64,000 nucleotides of DNA, taken from positions 82,098-146,097 of the forward strand of contig JABXIQ010000018.1 in assembly GCA_013373015.1 (NCBI GenBank). Reading direction: 5' to 3'. How positions within the stretch are numbered: the first letter of the stretch is position 1; each line of letters starts with the position of its first letter. The notes under the pieces are model-generated. The model worked only from the letters and a program-made list of their open reading frames with translations. It had not been told where the DNA came from and did no database searches. A program made the position numbers and the translations under genes. Source of the DNA: Kangiellaceae bacterium (lineage in GTDB: Bacteria; Pseudomonadota; Gammaproteobacteria; Enterobacterales; Kangiellaceae). Shown here one piece after another: positions 18,636-25,782 of the stretch.

Positions 18636-19229
18636 ATGGTTCAAACTAACGCTTCTCGAGTCAATGTCTTGCTATTATCGGGTGGGAAATCCACTCGAAT
18701 GATGGGTAATGACAAGGCGTTGGTCAACTTTAAAAGTAAGCCCATGATCGAACATATATTAGAGCAGTTACCCTTAGAATTAATTGACAAGATCATTATT
18801 AGTTGTAATCGTAATCAGCATCTTTATAAACGATATACTGACAAACTTATTGATGATTATCAATATCCTGAAATTGAAGCATACTCAGGGCCTTTGTTGG
18901 GAGTTTTAACTGCGCTAGATAGGTATCCTTGTAATAATTTATTGGTGCTTCCTTGTGATACCCCTAATATTACAACGAATACTCTACAAAAGATTTTGCT
19001 GTCTCATACTAAAAGTCATGCAACCATCACCAGTTGCATGGTCGAGAATAAAATTCATCCACTTCATAGCGTATTTCAATCACAGGTTCGCAATGATTTA
19101 TATAGGTATTTAGCATCTGGTAAGAGAATGGTGCAGGAGTTTCTAAAGTTGTATCCATTCAATCTTGTAGACTGTAATGATAATTCTGATGAGTTTAAAA
19201 ACTTTAATTTTCTTGAAGATCTTGAGTGA
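18636..19229 (+). CDS. mobA: molybdenum cofactor guanylyltransferase MobA
   Basis: About 197 residues. It transfers GMP from GTP to molybdopterin, yielding the MGD cofactor needed by NarG. The nucleotide-binding motif LLLSGGKSTRMMGNDKAL near residues 12-29 and VLPCDTPNI near 107 are typical. The ATG at 18636 is preferred over the TTG at 18627. It lies downstream of the FNR box with its -10 hexamer. Its 3' end overlaps the 3' end of convergent moaE by 26 bases, so the two transcripts collide. Confidence 0.92.
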   Translation: MVQTNASRVNVLLLSGGKSTRMMGNDKALVNFKSKPMIEHILEQLPLELIDKIIISCNRNQHLYKRYTDKLIDDYQYPEIEAYSGPLLGVLTALDRYPCNNLLVLPCDTPNITTNTLQKILLSHTKSHATITSCMVENKIHPLHSVFQSQVRNDLYRYLASGKRMVQEFLKLYPFNLVDCNDNSDEFKNFNFLEDLE

Positions 19230-19698
19230 TCCACTGGCCTGCAGCGTTGTAGTCACTTGATTTTGCATCAACCCAGCGCTCACCTTTATTGGTTTGTTCT
19301 TTTTTCCAGAATGGCGCGGAAGTTTTTAGAATATCCATAGCATATTGGCATGCATCAAAAGCATCTTGACGATGGGCGCTAGCAGCTGCAACTAAAACGA
19401 TATTATCTGTAGGGAAGAGAGTGCCGACGCGGTGAATGATGAGCATGTCATTCAATTGCCACTTTTTGATGGCTGTTTGAGCAATTTGCTCAAGCACCGA
19501 TTCCGTCATACCGGGATAATGCTCAAGGATAAGCGCTTGAACTTCTTCTTGATCTTCTGAAGTGTGTTGAAATTCTCTCACCAAACCCGTAAAAGTCACT
19601 ATAGCACCAATCTTCGCGCCTTGAAGCTTGGTATATTCAGAAAAGCGCTCTTCAACAAGCTTAAGACTAAAATCTTCTTTTTGAACTCGAACAAACAT
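19204..19698 (-). CDS. moaE: molybdopterin synthase large subunit MoaE
   Basis: A 164-residue catalytic subunit of molybdopterin synthase, which uses MoaD thiocarboxylate to add the dithiolene sulfurs. Visible family features: GAIVTFTGLVREFQ near residues 30-43, LEHYPGMTE, IIHRVGTLFPTDNIVLVAAASAHRQDAFDACQ and the catalytic lysine region FWKKEQTNKGERWV. It is the last gene of moaCDE, four bases after moaD. It overlaps mobA tail to tail. Confidence 0.95.
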   Translation of the reverse strand: MFVRVQKEDFSLKLVEERFSEYTKLQGAKIGAIVTFTGLVREFQHTSEDQEEVQALILEHYPGMTESVLEQIAQTAIKKWQLNDMLIIHRVGTLFPTDNIVLVAAASAHRQDAFDACQYAMDILKTSAPFWKKEQTNKGERWVDAKSSDYNAAGQWITQDLQEN

Positions 19699-19702
19699 GA
19701 GC

Positions 19703-19951
19703 TTAGCCGCCCGTTACTGGCGGGAAGAAAGCCAATTCATCACCGTCTTGAATTGGGCTATCCAGTTTTGCCATCTTTTGATTCACTGCCACCATTGTAT
19801 TGGCCTGTTCAAAAATACTGTGCCATTCAGATCCTTGTTGCGACAAATGTTGAGCAATGTCTCTTACCGAGCTAAATGACTCAGCTTCAAGCTGTAATTG
19901 CTCAGTGCCAAGCAACTCTCTATATTTGGCAAAAAAAAGTACTGTAATCAT
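19703..19951 (-). CDS. moaD: molybdopterin synthase sulfur carrier MoaD
   Basis: An 82-residue ubiquitin-fold protein ending in the required Gly-Gly (FFPPVTGG), the site of thiocarboxylation. The N-terminus ITVLFFAKYRELLG is typical. It sits between moaC (22 bases upstream) and moaE (4 bases downstream), as in many bacteria. Confidence 0.95.
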   Translation of the reverse strand: MITVLFFAKYRELLGTEQLQLEAESFSSVRDIAQHLSQQGSEWHSIFEQANTMVAVNQKMAKLDSPIQDGDELAFFPPVTGG

Positions 19952-19973
19952 ATTCGTATTCTATTAGCGCAGA

Positions 19974-20444
19974 TTATTCCGAAACCCAATGACCTGACTT
20001 GCCACCAAGCTTTTCGAGTAAACGAGTAGGGCCAATAATGATTCCTTTATCAACTGCTTTACACATATCATACATGGTCAGAGCTGCAACAGATACTGCA
20101 GTCAAAGCTTCCATTTCAACACCAGTTTTCCCATTGACTTTACACCTAGAAATTATCTTAACTTGATAACTTAATTCATTGAATTCAAAATCAATTTTCA
20201 CAGAGGTCAAAGCTATCGGGTGGCATAAAGGAATCAAATCACTACATTTTTTGGCAGCTTGAATCCCTGCAATGCGCGCAGTGGCAAACACATCACCTTT
20301 TGGTAACTCATCATTAAGCAACAACTGATAAGTCTCGGCAGCAAAGCTAACAACCGACTCAGCAATCGCAATACGCTGAGTCGTATCTTTATCTGCAACG
20401 TCAACCATGTGAGCATGGCCTTTGTTATCTAAATGGGTAAGCAT
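19974..20444 (-). CDS. moaC: cyclic pyranopterin monophosphate synthase MoaC
   Basis: A 156-residue enzyme that converts the MoaA product to cyclic pyranopterin monophosphate. Hallmarks visible: [25 protein letters not shown] at the N-terminus, [15 protein letters not shown] near residues 65-79, [28 protein letters not shown] near 106-133. First gene of moaCDE, downstream of an FNR-type promoter. moaA is elsewhere, in the nar operon, so the pathway is split between two FNR-linked units. Confidence 0.96.
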   Translation of the reverse strand: MLTHLDNKGHAHMVDVADKDTTQRIAIAESVVSFAAETYQLLLNDELPKGDVFATARIAGIQAAKKCSDLIPLCHPIALTSVKIDFEFNELSYQVKIISRCKVNGKTGVEMEALTAVSVAALTMYDMCKAVDKGIIIGPTRLLEKLGGKSGHWVSE

Positions 20445-20471
20445 AAACTTGTTATTTCTTGATTTTTGTCA

Positions 20472-20512
20472 ATTGTAATAGAAATGAGTTAAAAAAACTT
20501 AATCTAGATCAA
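20472..20512 (-). promoter_or_regulatory. FNR/Dnr-type promoter of moaCDE
   Basis: On the minus strand an FNR-like box (TTGATCTAGATTAA, 20512-20499, nine of ten consensus positions) is followed by TACAAT at 20477-20472. The -10 lies 28-33 bases from the box centre, fitting class II activation, with the start site about 20 bases before the moaC ATG. Confidence 0.65.
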
Positions 20513-20555
20513 GTTAATGATTTATTATTGAATATGGGAACTAAACAGCAATAAG

Positions 20556-20596
20556 TTGATTATAATCAATATATGGCATGGTTTTTTTATTACAAT
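20556..20596 (+). promoter_or_regulatory. nhaD: perfect FNR/Dnr box and -10 for the NhaD gene
   Basis: TTGATTATAATCAA at 20556-20569 is a perfect palindromic box. TACAAT at 20591-20596 begins 28.5 bases from its centre, which predicts transcription starting near 20603. That excludes an ATG at 20573 and supports translation from 20636. Confidence 0.75.
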
Positions 20597-20635
20597 CCCG
20601 CGCCAATAATTGCTGATTTTAATATTTTGGTGCCC

Positions 20636-22033
20636 ATGAAAGCCAGAAACTTGCTTCTAGTTCTATTTTTAGTGTTATTCCCTCTACAGCTAATGGCATC
20701 AACAGATGCAAGTTTACAGCCTGTAGATTTAACTGATCATTTTATTGGTTATCTTGCTTTATTGATATTTGTTATAGCTTATTTATTGGTCATTTTTGAA
20801 GAAAAGACACATTTAAGAAAGTCTAAACCTATATTAGTCGCTGCGGGTTTGATTTGGCTTGCCATAGGCATTATTTATCAACAACACGGCCTGTCAGAAT
20901 TAGCTGCTGAAGCTGTTAGACACAATTTTTTAGAATATGCCGAATTATTTTTCTTTTTACTAGTCGCCATGACTTACATTAATGCCATGATTGAGCGTGA
21001 TGTATTTGATGCCTTGCGAGACTGGTTAATTAGTCGTGGCTATAGTTATCGACAATTATTTTGGATAACGGGATGTTTATCTTTTATCATTTCGCCTATT
21101 GCAGATAACCTTACGACAGCATTAATTATGTGCTCAGTAGTACTTGCGGTTGGGGCTAATAACTCTAAATTTATTGCGCTAAGCTGTATTAACATTGTCG
21201 TAGCAGCCAACGCTGGAGGAGCCTTTAGCCCATTTGGCGATATAACCACCTTAATGGTTTGGCAAAAGGGAATTGTTGAATTTTCACAGTTTTTTCAATT
21301 GCTTATCCCCGCCGCTGTCAACTTTTTGATACCTGCTCTGATTATGCAATTTGCCATTAAAGCAGGTAAACCTCAGATGATAGAAGAGGGGAGCGCTAGC
21401 GCTATAAAGCCAGGCGGTCTAATCATTGTCAGCCTCTTTTTACTCACCATAATTACCGCTATTTCATTCCACAACTTCCTCCACCTGCCGCCAGCTATGG
21501 GCATGATGCTTGGCTTGGGATATCTCAAGGTTTATGGCTTTTACTTACGGAAAAAATCTATAACTGCTATCTTAGAGAATATCGATGGGCAAGTAGCCAA
21601 TAAACGCTATGACATCTTCGATAGGATTTCACAAGCAGAATGGGACACATTATTTTTCTTTTATGGTGTGATTCTAGCAGTAGGAGGGTTAGGGTTTATT
21701 GGTTACTTAAACATGACCTCTCACTATATTTACGGCGAATTAGGCCCAACCAACGCTAATATTTTAGTGGGATTAATGTCTGCTGTTGTAGACAATATTC
21801 CTGTAATGTTTGCAGTACTCACCATGCAACCCGATATGTCACTTGAACAATGGCTATTAGTAACACTGACTGCAGGTGTAGGCGGAAGCCTTTTATCTGT
21901 TGGCTCTGCAGCAGGCATCGCTCTAATGGGGCAAGCTAAAGAGCATTACACCTTCCTTAGACACCTAAAATGGAGTCCAGTTATTGCCTTGGGTTACTTT
22001 TTAAGTATAGGTTGCCATTTCTTGCTTAATTAG
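20636..22033 (+). CDS. nhaD: NhaD-type sodium/proton antiporter
   Basis: About 465 residues, with an N-terminal hydrophobic leader ending near LMASTDA and then about 11-12 membrane segments of the ion-transporter (ArsB/NhaD) superfamily. Conserved blocks: LEYAELFFFLLVAMTYINAM, ISPIADNLTTALIMCSV, ANAGGAFSPFGDITTLMVW and VGLMSAVVDNIPVMFAV, all typical of NhaD. It exchanges Na+ for H+ across the inner membrane. The start follows the FNR promoter geometry. Control by an anaerobic regulator is unusual for a sodium antiporter. It is the last gene before the cassette and prophage region. Confidence 0.88.
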   Translation: MKARNLLLVLFLVLFPLQLMASTDASLQPVDLTDHFIGYLALLIFVIAYLLVIFEEKTHLRKSKPILVAAGLIWLAIGIIYQQHGLSELAAEAVRHNFLEYAELFFFLLVAMTYINAMIERDVFDALRDWLISRGYSYRQLFWITGCLSFIISPIADNLTTALIMCSVVLAVGANNSKFIALSCINIVVAANAGGAFSPFGDITTLMVWQKGIVEFSQFFQLLIPAAVNFLIPALIMQFAIKAGKPQMIEEGSASAIKPGGLIIVSLFLLTIITAISFHNFLHLPPAMGMMLGLGYLKVYGFYLRKKSITAILENIDGQVANKRYDIFDRISQAEWDTLFFFYGVILAVGGLGFIGYLNMTSHYIYGELGPTNANILVGLMSAVVDNIPVMFAVLTMQPDMSLEQWLLVTLTAGVGGSLLSVGSAAGIALMGQAKEHYTFLRHLKWSPVIALGYFLSIGCHFLLN

Positions 22034-22413
22034 TGTTCATATAACGGATTAAGCTTTAGATAGATGTATGGGCATATAATATGCTTAGTTCAGGTTTTAT
22101 ATGATCACAAAAACTCCACATTATGATGGGGGTTCTTGATAGGCTGAAATCGTCACAAAGCAGATATTCAATGTCCCCATTGCTCGGAATAGAAAAATAA
22201 AGAAGCAATACATTTTTAGATAAAAAGCTATTGATATTAAATAGATACGAAGCTATTCTCGTTATAGAGAGTAGTTTCTCTAAAAAAATACGGGAACGAA
22301 AATATCCTCTTTACAGGGGTAATTAAGGATATAAGGGATCTAATAAATAAATGTCTTGTAAATCAATAAATTATATGCGATGTCGCATATTCAACTGTTC
22401 TGTGACCACAAAA
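22034..22413. other. gene-free stretch between nhaD and the cassette, with a palindrome
   Basis: About 380 AT-rich bases without a convincing gene. The main structure is a perfect palindrome at 22374-22391: ATATGCGA, two bases, TCGCATAT. Its halves resemble the outer part of a XerC-binding arm (TATGCGA). A small hairpin TAGAGA/TCTCTA lies near 22265-22282. No terminator for nhaD with a T-run was found. Confidence 0.45.
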
Positions 22414-22425
22414 GAGTGAGGTAGC

Positions 22426-22785
22426 ATGAATTTTTTCGGAACATTTGGTTTAACCGATAAAGAAGCGCTTCAGCTGCTCCTGCCGGTTGTTGATACTGCT
22501 CTCCATGCGCACCAGACTGGAAATTACCAGGAATATCTATCTGTAATAACCAACGAACTGGCCAGGAAGGTTTCTGAGGAAGGTTTCTTGAAAGCACATC
22601 GTGAACTAGCACCACAGCTTGGTACGCTTCAATCGAAATCCTTCTTGGCGTCTCTTCGAAGAGGTAAGAACCCAATGATGCTCTTTTCTGCTAAATTCTC
22701 TGGCACGGAAGACGATATAGTTATCAATGTCACATTTAAGAGTGGAACAGAGCCCCCTTTAATCGATTGGCTATGGATCGAATAG
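22426..22785 (+). CDS. integron-cassette protein of unknown function, perhaps NTF2-like
   Basis: A 119-residue soluble protein with no signal peptide, preceded by a good Shine-Dalgarno (GAGGTAG). It is not recognised with confidence. The pattern of a helical first half (EALQLLLPVVDTALHAHQTGNYQEYLSVIT) and a strand-rich second half ending LFSAKF...VINVTFKSG...IDWLWIE resembles small NTF2/SnoaL-like proteins. Its stop is only two bases before an attC recombination site, the usual layout of an integron gene cassette. It may therefore be an acquired gene. Confidence 0.65.
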   Translation: MNFFGTFGLTDKEALQLLLPVVDTALHAHQTGNYQEYLSVITNELARKVSEEGFLKAHRELAPQLGTLQSKSFLASLRRGKNPMMLFSAKFSGTEDDIVINVTFKSGTEPPLIDWLWIE

Positions 22786-22787
22786 CA

Positions 22788-22864
22788 CATAACAAAGCCG
22801 TCAAATTCGCTCCCTACGGTCGCCGGACGCTCGCAAGCTCGCGCCGTTTATGGCGGCGTTAACG
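22788..22864 (+). repeat. attC recombination site (59-base element) of an integron cassette
   Basis: The element begins CATAACAAAGCCGTC and ends GGCGGCGTTAAC, so its outer ends can pair (TAAC with GTTA, GCCG with CGGC). The inside TCGCTCCCTACGGTCGCC and CGCTCGCAAGCTCGCG is rich in inverted repeats, as in attC sites of marine and Xanthomonas-type integrons. GTT at 22858-22860 would be the recombination point. No integron integrase or second complete attC is visible in the window. Confidence 0.8.
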
Positions 22865-22877
22865 ACATGGATATTTG

Positions 22878-22931
22878 ATGATAGAAGTCATAGGAATTAT
22901 TGCTTCAATATTGGGGATACTTCATTTTTAA
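22878..22931 (+). pseudogene. 17-codon reading frame, possible remnant of a second cassette gene
   Basis: An ATG 14 bases after the attC opens a frame reading MIEVIGIIASILGIL and stopping after 17 codons. A hydrophobic start directly behind an attC is common in cassette-encoded membrane proteins. The abrupt stop and lack of a following attC suggest a truncated cassette. It could also be chance. Confidence 0.3.
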
Positions 22932-22978
22932 TGTTTACAAGCTGAACTCAAAAGGACCTATATATCATAATTTAGTCT

Positions 22979-23006
22979 ATTTAACATAATATTAATTATG
23001 CGAAGT
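22979..23006 (-). repeat. dif: chromosomal dif site, left prophage junction
   Basis: XerD arm ATTTAACATAA (22979-22989), six-base centre TATTAA (22990-22995) and XerC arm TTATGCGAAGT (22996-23006). Read on the minus strand it begins ACTTCGCATAA and ends TTATGTTAAAT, matching the gammaproteobacterial dif consensus. It should remain functional for chromosome dimer resolution. The XerC arm also forms the end of the phage repressor gene. Confidence 0.9.
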
Positions 23007-23406
23007 GTGAAAGTAGTAAAAAAAGCGCTGTTATCGCGCTAATCGCATAAAGTGCCGTTTTTTCTGCACTTATCGCCCCGTCTCCAGAGCGAATATCGTG
23101 ACTTAATGTTCCTATAGCCAGTGTTGCAGTTGCAATTACACAGGCGGCCAATTTCTGTAGTTTCTTGAACCAGTAATCCTTTTCTTCTTCCTTTCTTGCT
23201 CTTTCCATGTTGCATAGGGCTATAATCTCCATTTCATCAATCCCAAGAATTTCAGCTACTTGTGAAGCTGTGTAATCGCTCATTGTTGTTTTTTCCGTCA
23301 ACAGTTTTGACATTGATGTATGGTTCATATTCAAAAGCTCACCTAGTTTATTGCTTGATAAACCTTTTAATTTTTTTACTTTTTTTAAGTATTCAACTGA
23401 TTTCAT
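22996..23406 (-). CDS. phage repressor with HTH and C-terminal membrane segments (DUF3693-like)
   Basis: About 136 residues. Residues 1-60 form an HTH of the Xre/lambda-repressor kind (LKGLSSNKLGELLNMNHTSMSKLL), followed by YTASQVAEILGIDEMEIIALCNMERAR, the pattern seen in DUF3693 repressors of filamentous phages. Two hydrophobic stretches (ACVIATATLAIGTLS and ALYAISAITALFLLLSHF) end the protein, suggesting membrane attachment. The start at 23406 is chosen for its GAGG. The last codons His-Phe-Ala-stop lie inside the XerC arm of dif. It is divergent from the phage operon, as expected of the immunity repressor. Confidence 0.75.
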   Translation of the reverse strand: MKSVEYLKKVKKLKGLSSNKLGELLNMNHTSMSKLLTEKTTMSDYTASQVAEILGIDEMEIIALCNMERARKEEEKDYWFKKLQKLAACVIATATLAIGTLSHDIRSGDGAISAEKTALYAISAITALFLLLSHFA

Positions 23407-23542
23407 AATAAAAACCTCAAAAAACAACAATTATCTACTGTTTTAATATATCAGGTATGTCCTGTGGTTGCATATGGCCTGCTTGACTTACCTATGTCTT
23501 GCGGCGTACAGTCCTTTCATACAAAACCAACCGACTTATTGA
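23407..23542. promoter_or_regulatory. divergent control region of the prophage
   Basis: This 136-base gap separates the repressor from the rightward phage genes. A plausible rightward promoter is TTGACT (23483-23488) with TACAGT (23507-23512), 18 bases apart. The AT-rich repeat-like stretch AACAACAATTATCTACTG near the repressor start may hold its promoter or operator. Operators are not proven. Confidence 0.45.
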
Positions 23543-23758
23543 ATGAGCGCAATAGAGCAAGCGATTATGACTGAGTTAGAGTTTTATAAAGGCCTTGTTT
23601 CACATATTGAGGATTTTATAGATGAAAATTATATCGTAAATAGTCACCTAGAGCTTTGCAGTCGTTCAGCCTTTCAGCTCTCTTTATTAAAAGATATCAA
23701 GGGTTTAATTGTTTCTTATAAATCCTCCAATAAATGCAATTTAGAGCAAAAGGATTAG
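23543..23758 (+). CDS. small phage protein of unknown function
   Basis: A 71-residue soluble protein, helix-rich and acidic at the start (MTELEFYKGLVSHIEDFIDENY), basic at the end. First gene of the rightward phage operon, nine bases before the replication gene. No Shine-Dalgarno is obvious. Not recognised; position suggests an early function near replication control. Confidence 0.55.
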   Translation: MSAIEQAIMTELEFYKGLVSHIEDFIDENYIVNSHLELCSRSAFQLSLLKDIKGLIVSYKSSNKCNLEQKD

Positions 23759-23767
23759 TCATATTTA

Positions 23768-24952
23768 ATGAACTCGATAGAGCTAGCCAAACATAAGCGC
23801 CAACAAGAATATGCTCAGTTTATGGAGACTGGCAAAGCGACCTTTTCGCTTCGTCGTCACTTTGAGCAACAGGCCTTAGAAGAGCAAGCCTTAACCAATA
23901 CTTTCAAAGCCGCGGTTGGAAACCACGAATTACTGCAAAACGTATATGAGCAGGTTGATAAAGACCTCAACCGCTATTCAGCAAAGAAGCAGGTACTAAA
24001 CGATGTTTCAACTTACTTATCAGAAAGGGTCTGCCCCGATTATCCAGAATATACCAAGCTCGCCTTCAAACTCGCGACTGCTCGTGAGAAAGGCTGTCTG
24101 GGACGCAATCCAGACGGAAAACTTGTCTGTGCATGGGATAACAAAGCCAATTCTTCCTTGCTTTGCCCATTTGATAGCAACACTGAGACAAAGCGACTTA
24201 TCGACCGATATCTACCGCCAGTTACCTCTTATCTGAAACGCTGGAATACAAGAATTTATTACGTTGTTCTCTCCTGCCCACACTTCGAGCAAGGCGACCT
24301 TGAAAAAGGCAAGCGGCTAATGTTTAAGAACTTTGCTAATTTGTTAAGAAAAGCGCCCATGTCAATGGTTCAAGGCGCCCTTGCTCGGCAGGAAGACCCC
24401 CTGTCAGTCGGTAGAAAATGGAACGTTCACCTAAACGCTTTTTTGCTTACTCATGGTGATATGCCCCCTGCTCTCATTCGCAAACAATGGTCTGATTATT
24501 ATGGTCAAGATGTTCAAGTCTATGTTAAACGCATTAACGGCAACCTCAACCAAATGCAAGACGCTTTTCTTGAAGCGTTCAAATACTCAGCCCAGCTTGT
24601 ACCAAACAAATCCATTGCAAAGAGCAAGAACCGCAACTCTTGCGCACCTGCCTTTGTTGATTATGAGCCACAGGAAGCCCACGAATGGCTTTCCGCAAAT
24701 AAAGGGTTTAGAAGAACACGAAGCTATGGTCTTTTATATAAGATACCGCCACGCGCAACTGATGAAGCCATCGGACAACAAACCGAATGGATCGGAGTGA
24801 TTCGCTACAAAACTAATGGCTATGAAATCAATTATTGTGCGGGTTTTAGAGGTGACTTGATACAGGCCAATAACTCCACAAATCATCAATCAAATTCGGA
24901 GCATTACCCCCCTGCTCCACCCAATTATTTAACTAATGAGTTGTGCCATTGA
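23768..24952 (+). CDS. rolling-circle replication initiator of the phage (pII-like)
   Basis: A 394-residue protein. The central domain holds RIYYVVLSCPHF near residues 160-171, RKWNVHLNAFLL around H221-L-N223, where rolling-circle initiators usually have His-hydrophobic-His, and the likely catalytic tyrosine Y273 in EAFKYSAQ, resembling the E-x-x-KY motif of plasmid Rep proteins. It should nick the replicative form at the phage plus origin and start single-strand synthesis. The N-terminal 60 residues are a helical extension. Asn in place of the second His is unusual. Position directly before the small DNA-binding-like gene supports the call. Confidence 0.8.
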   Translation: MNSIELAKHKRQQEYAQFMETGKATFSLRRHFEQQALEEQALTNTFKAAVGNHELLQNVYEQVDKDLNRYSAKKQVLNDVSTYLSERVCPDYPEYTKLAFKLATAREKGCLGRNPDGKLVCAWDNKANSSLLCPFDSNTETKRLIDRYLPPVTSYLKRWNTRIYYVVLSCPHFEQGDLEKGKRLMFKNFANLLRKAPMSMVQGALARQEDPLSVGRKWNVHLNAFLLTHGDMPPALIRKQWSDYYGQDVQVYVKRINGNLNQMQDAFLEAFKYSAQLVPNKSIAKSKNRNSCAPAFVDYEPQEAHEWLSANKGFRRTRSYGLLYKIPPRATDEAIGQQTEWIGVIRYKTNGYEINYCAGFRGDLIQANNSTNHQSNSEHYPPAPPNYLTNELCH

Positions 24953-24981
24953 TAAGCACAACCAGGCAAGAGGAAAATATC

Positions 24982-25308
24982 ATGTCAAATACAGCACTTA
25001 AACCAGAAAACAACCAAGCTAAAGTTCAGTCTATTCAGCCTCGTTTGTCTGTTAAGGTTCAAATGTTTGAACTAGATGCAGACCGCGACCGCTTAGAAAA
25101 AAAAGCTGATAAGACCTCATATTGGAAGCAACCAGCTTCAATAATCATCTCAGAAAATCAGCCAACAGTCCCTCACTCATTTTATGTTGGTTCGCTTGAT
25201 GATGCTTATGAAGCTGGTTTTTATATCTGCGACCTTGTTTGTAAATCTGGCAAGTTCGGTGCTGAATTTGAACTATCTAAGCCACGCAAAATTGTAGAGC
25301 CTAAATAA
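24982..25308 (+). CDS. small phage protein, probably single-stranded-DNA-binding (pV analogue)
   Basis: A 108-residue protein beginning MSNTALKPENNQAKVQSIQP, started at 24982 because AGAGGA lies upstream. The central RLSVKVQMFELDADRDRLEKKADK and the strand-like IIISENQPTVPHSFYVGSLDDAYEAGFYICDL fit a compact OB-like or strand-rich fold. In inoviruses the gene between the initiator and the coat genes usually codes for the single-strand binding protein coating the plus strand. No direct motif proves this. Confidence 0.55.
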   Translation: MSNTALKPENNQAKVQSIQPRLSVKVQMFELDADRDRLEKKADKTSYWKQPASIIISENQPTVPHSFYVGSLDDAYEAGFYICDLVCKSGKFGAEFELSKPRKIVEPK

Positions 25309-25310
25309 AA

Positions 25311-25556
25311 ATGGCCTCTTGTGCAATTCTCGACAACCAAGGTGATTTAGAAATCACTACAACCCCCCTTGAAAACTGTCAAGGCTTTATTGTCTTTGAC
25401 AAAACGGACTTCGATGAATTTACCAATCTCTCCTTGGTGAATAACGTTGATGAAGCGCTAATCGACTTAGTTCTTGATGGCATGGTTCAGATGTACGTCA
25501 TAGGTCTAGGCATTGGCTTAATACTCGCAATACTGCGAAATTTTTACATTAAATAG
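25311..25556 (+). CDS. small phage membrane protein, possible minor coat protein
   Basis: An 81-residue protein: a soluble first part (CAILDNQGDLEITTTPLENCQGFIVFDKTDFDEF) with two cysteines, then a single C-terminal hydrophobic segment MYVIGLGIGLILAILRNFYI. There is no signal peptide. Similar short genes precede the major coat gene in other filamentous phages, often of unknown role. It starts two bases after the previous gene and ends 13 bases before the coat gene. Confidence 0.6.
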   Translation: MASCAILDNQGDLEITTTPLENCQGFIVFDKTDFDEFTNLSLVNNVDEALIDLVLDGMVQMYVIGLGIGLILAILRNFYIK

Positions 25557-25569
25557 AAAGGTGACTTTT

Positions 25570-25782
25570 ATGAAGACTTTGAAAAAAATTGGCGGCTTTT
25601 TAGCTGCTGGCACTATGGCTATGCTTTCTGCAACCGCATCTGCTGTTGACACTGTTGCAACTCAAACCGCAATCGATAGCGCAAAAGCTGATGGTTTAGC
25701 CGTTGGTGACATGATTATTGGTGCAATCGTTGGCTTGGCTGTTATCGGCCTTGTTATCGGTGTTATCCGTAAATTGCGCTAA
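25570..25782 (+). CDS. major coat protein precursor (pVIII-like)
   Basis: A 70-residue precursor. A signal peptide (MKTLKKIGGFLAAGTMAMLS) ends at ASA, leaving a mature protein of about 47 residues that is acidic at its start, has a hydrophobic middle (MIIGAIVGLAVIGLVIGVI) and ends in basic RKLR to contact DNA: the classical pVIII plan. The ATG at 25570 is chosen over a GTG at 25561 because GAAAGGTG lies before it and the signal peptide begins there. The stop overlaps the next short gene (TAATG). Confidence 0.9.
   Translation: MKTLKKIGGFLAAGTMAMLSATASAVDTVATQTAIDSAKADGLAVGDMIIGAIVGLAVIGLVIGVIRKLR

Noticed and set aside
22163..22192. Stretch reading DIQCPHCSE, recalling the zinc finger of some transposases
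   Set aside because: It is followed at once by a stop and no further transposase sequence or inverted repeats are seen; too short to support.
23543..23758. Phage toxin or antitoxin gene
   Set aside because: The 71-residue protein has no recognisable toxin or antitoxin motif and no partner; left as unknown.
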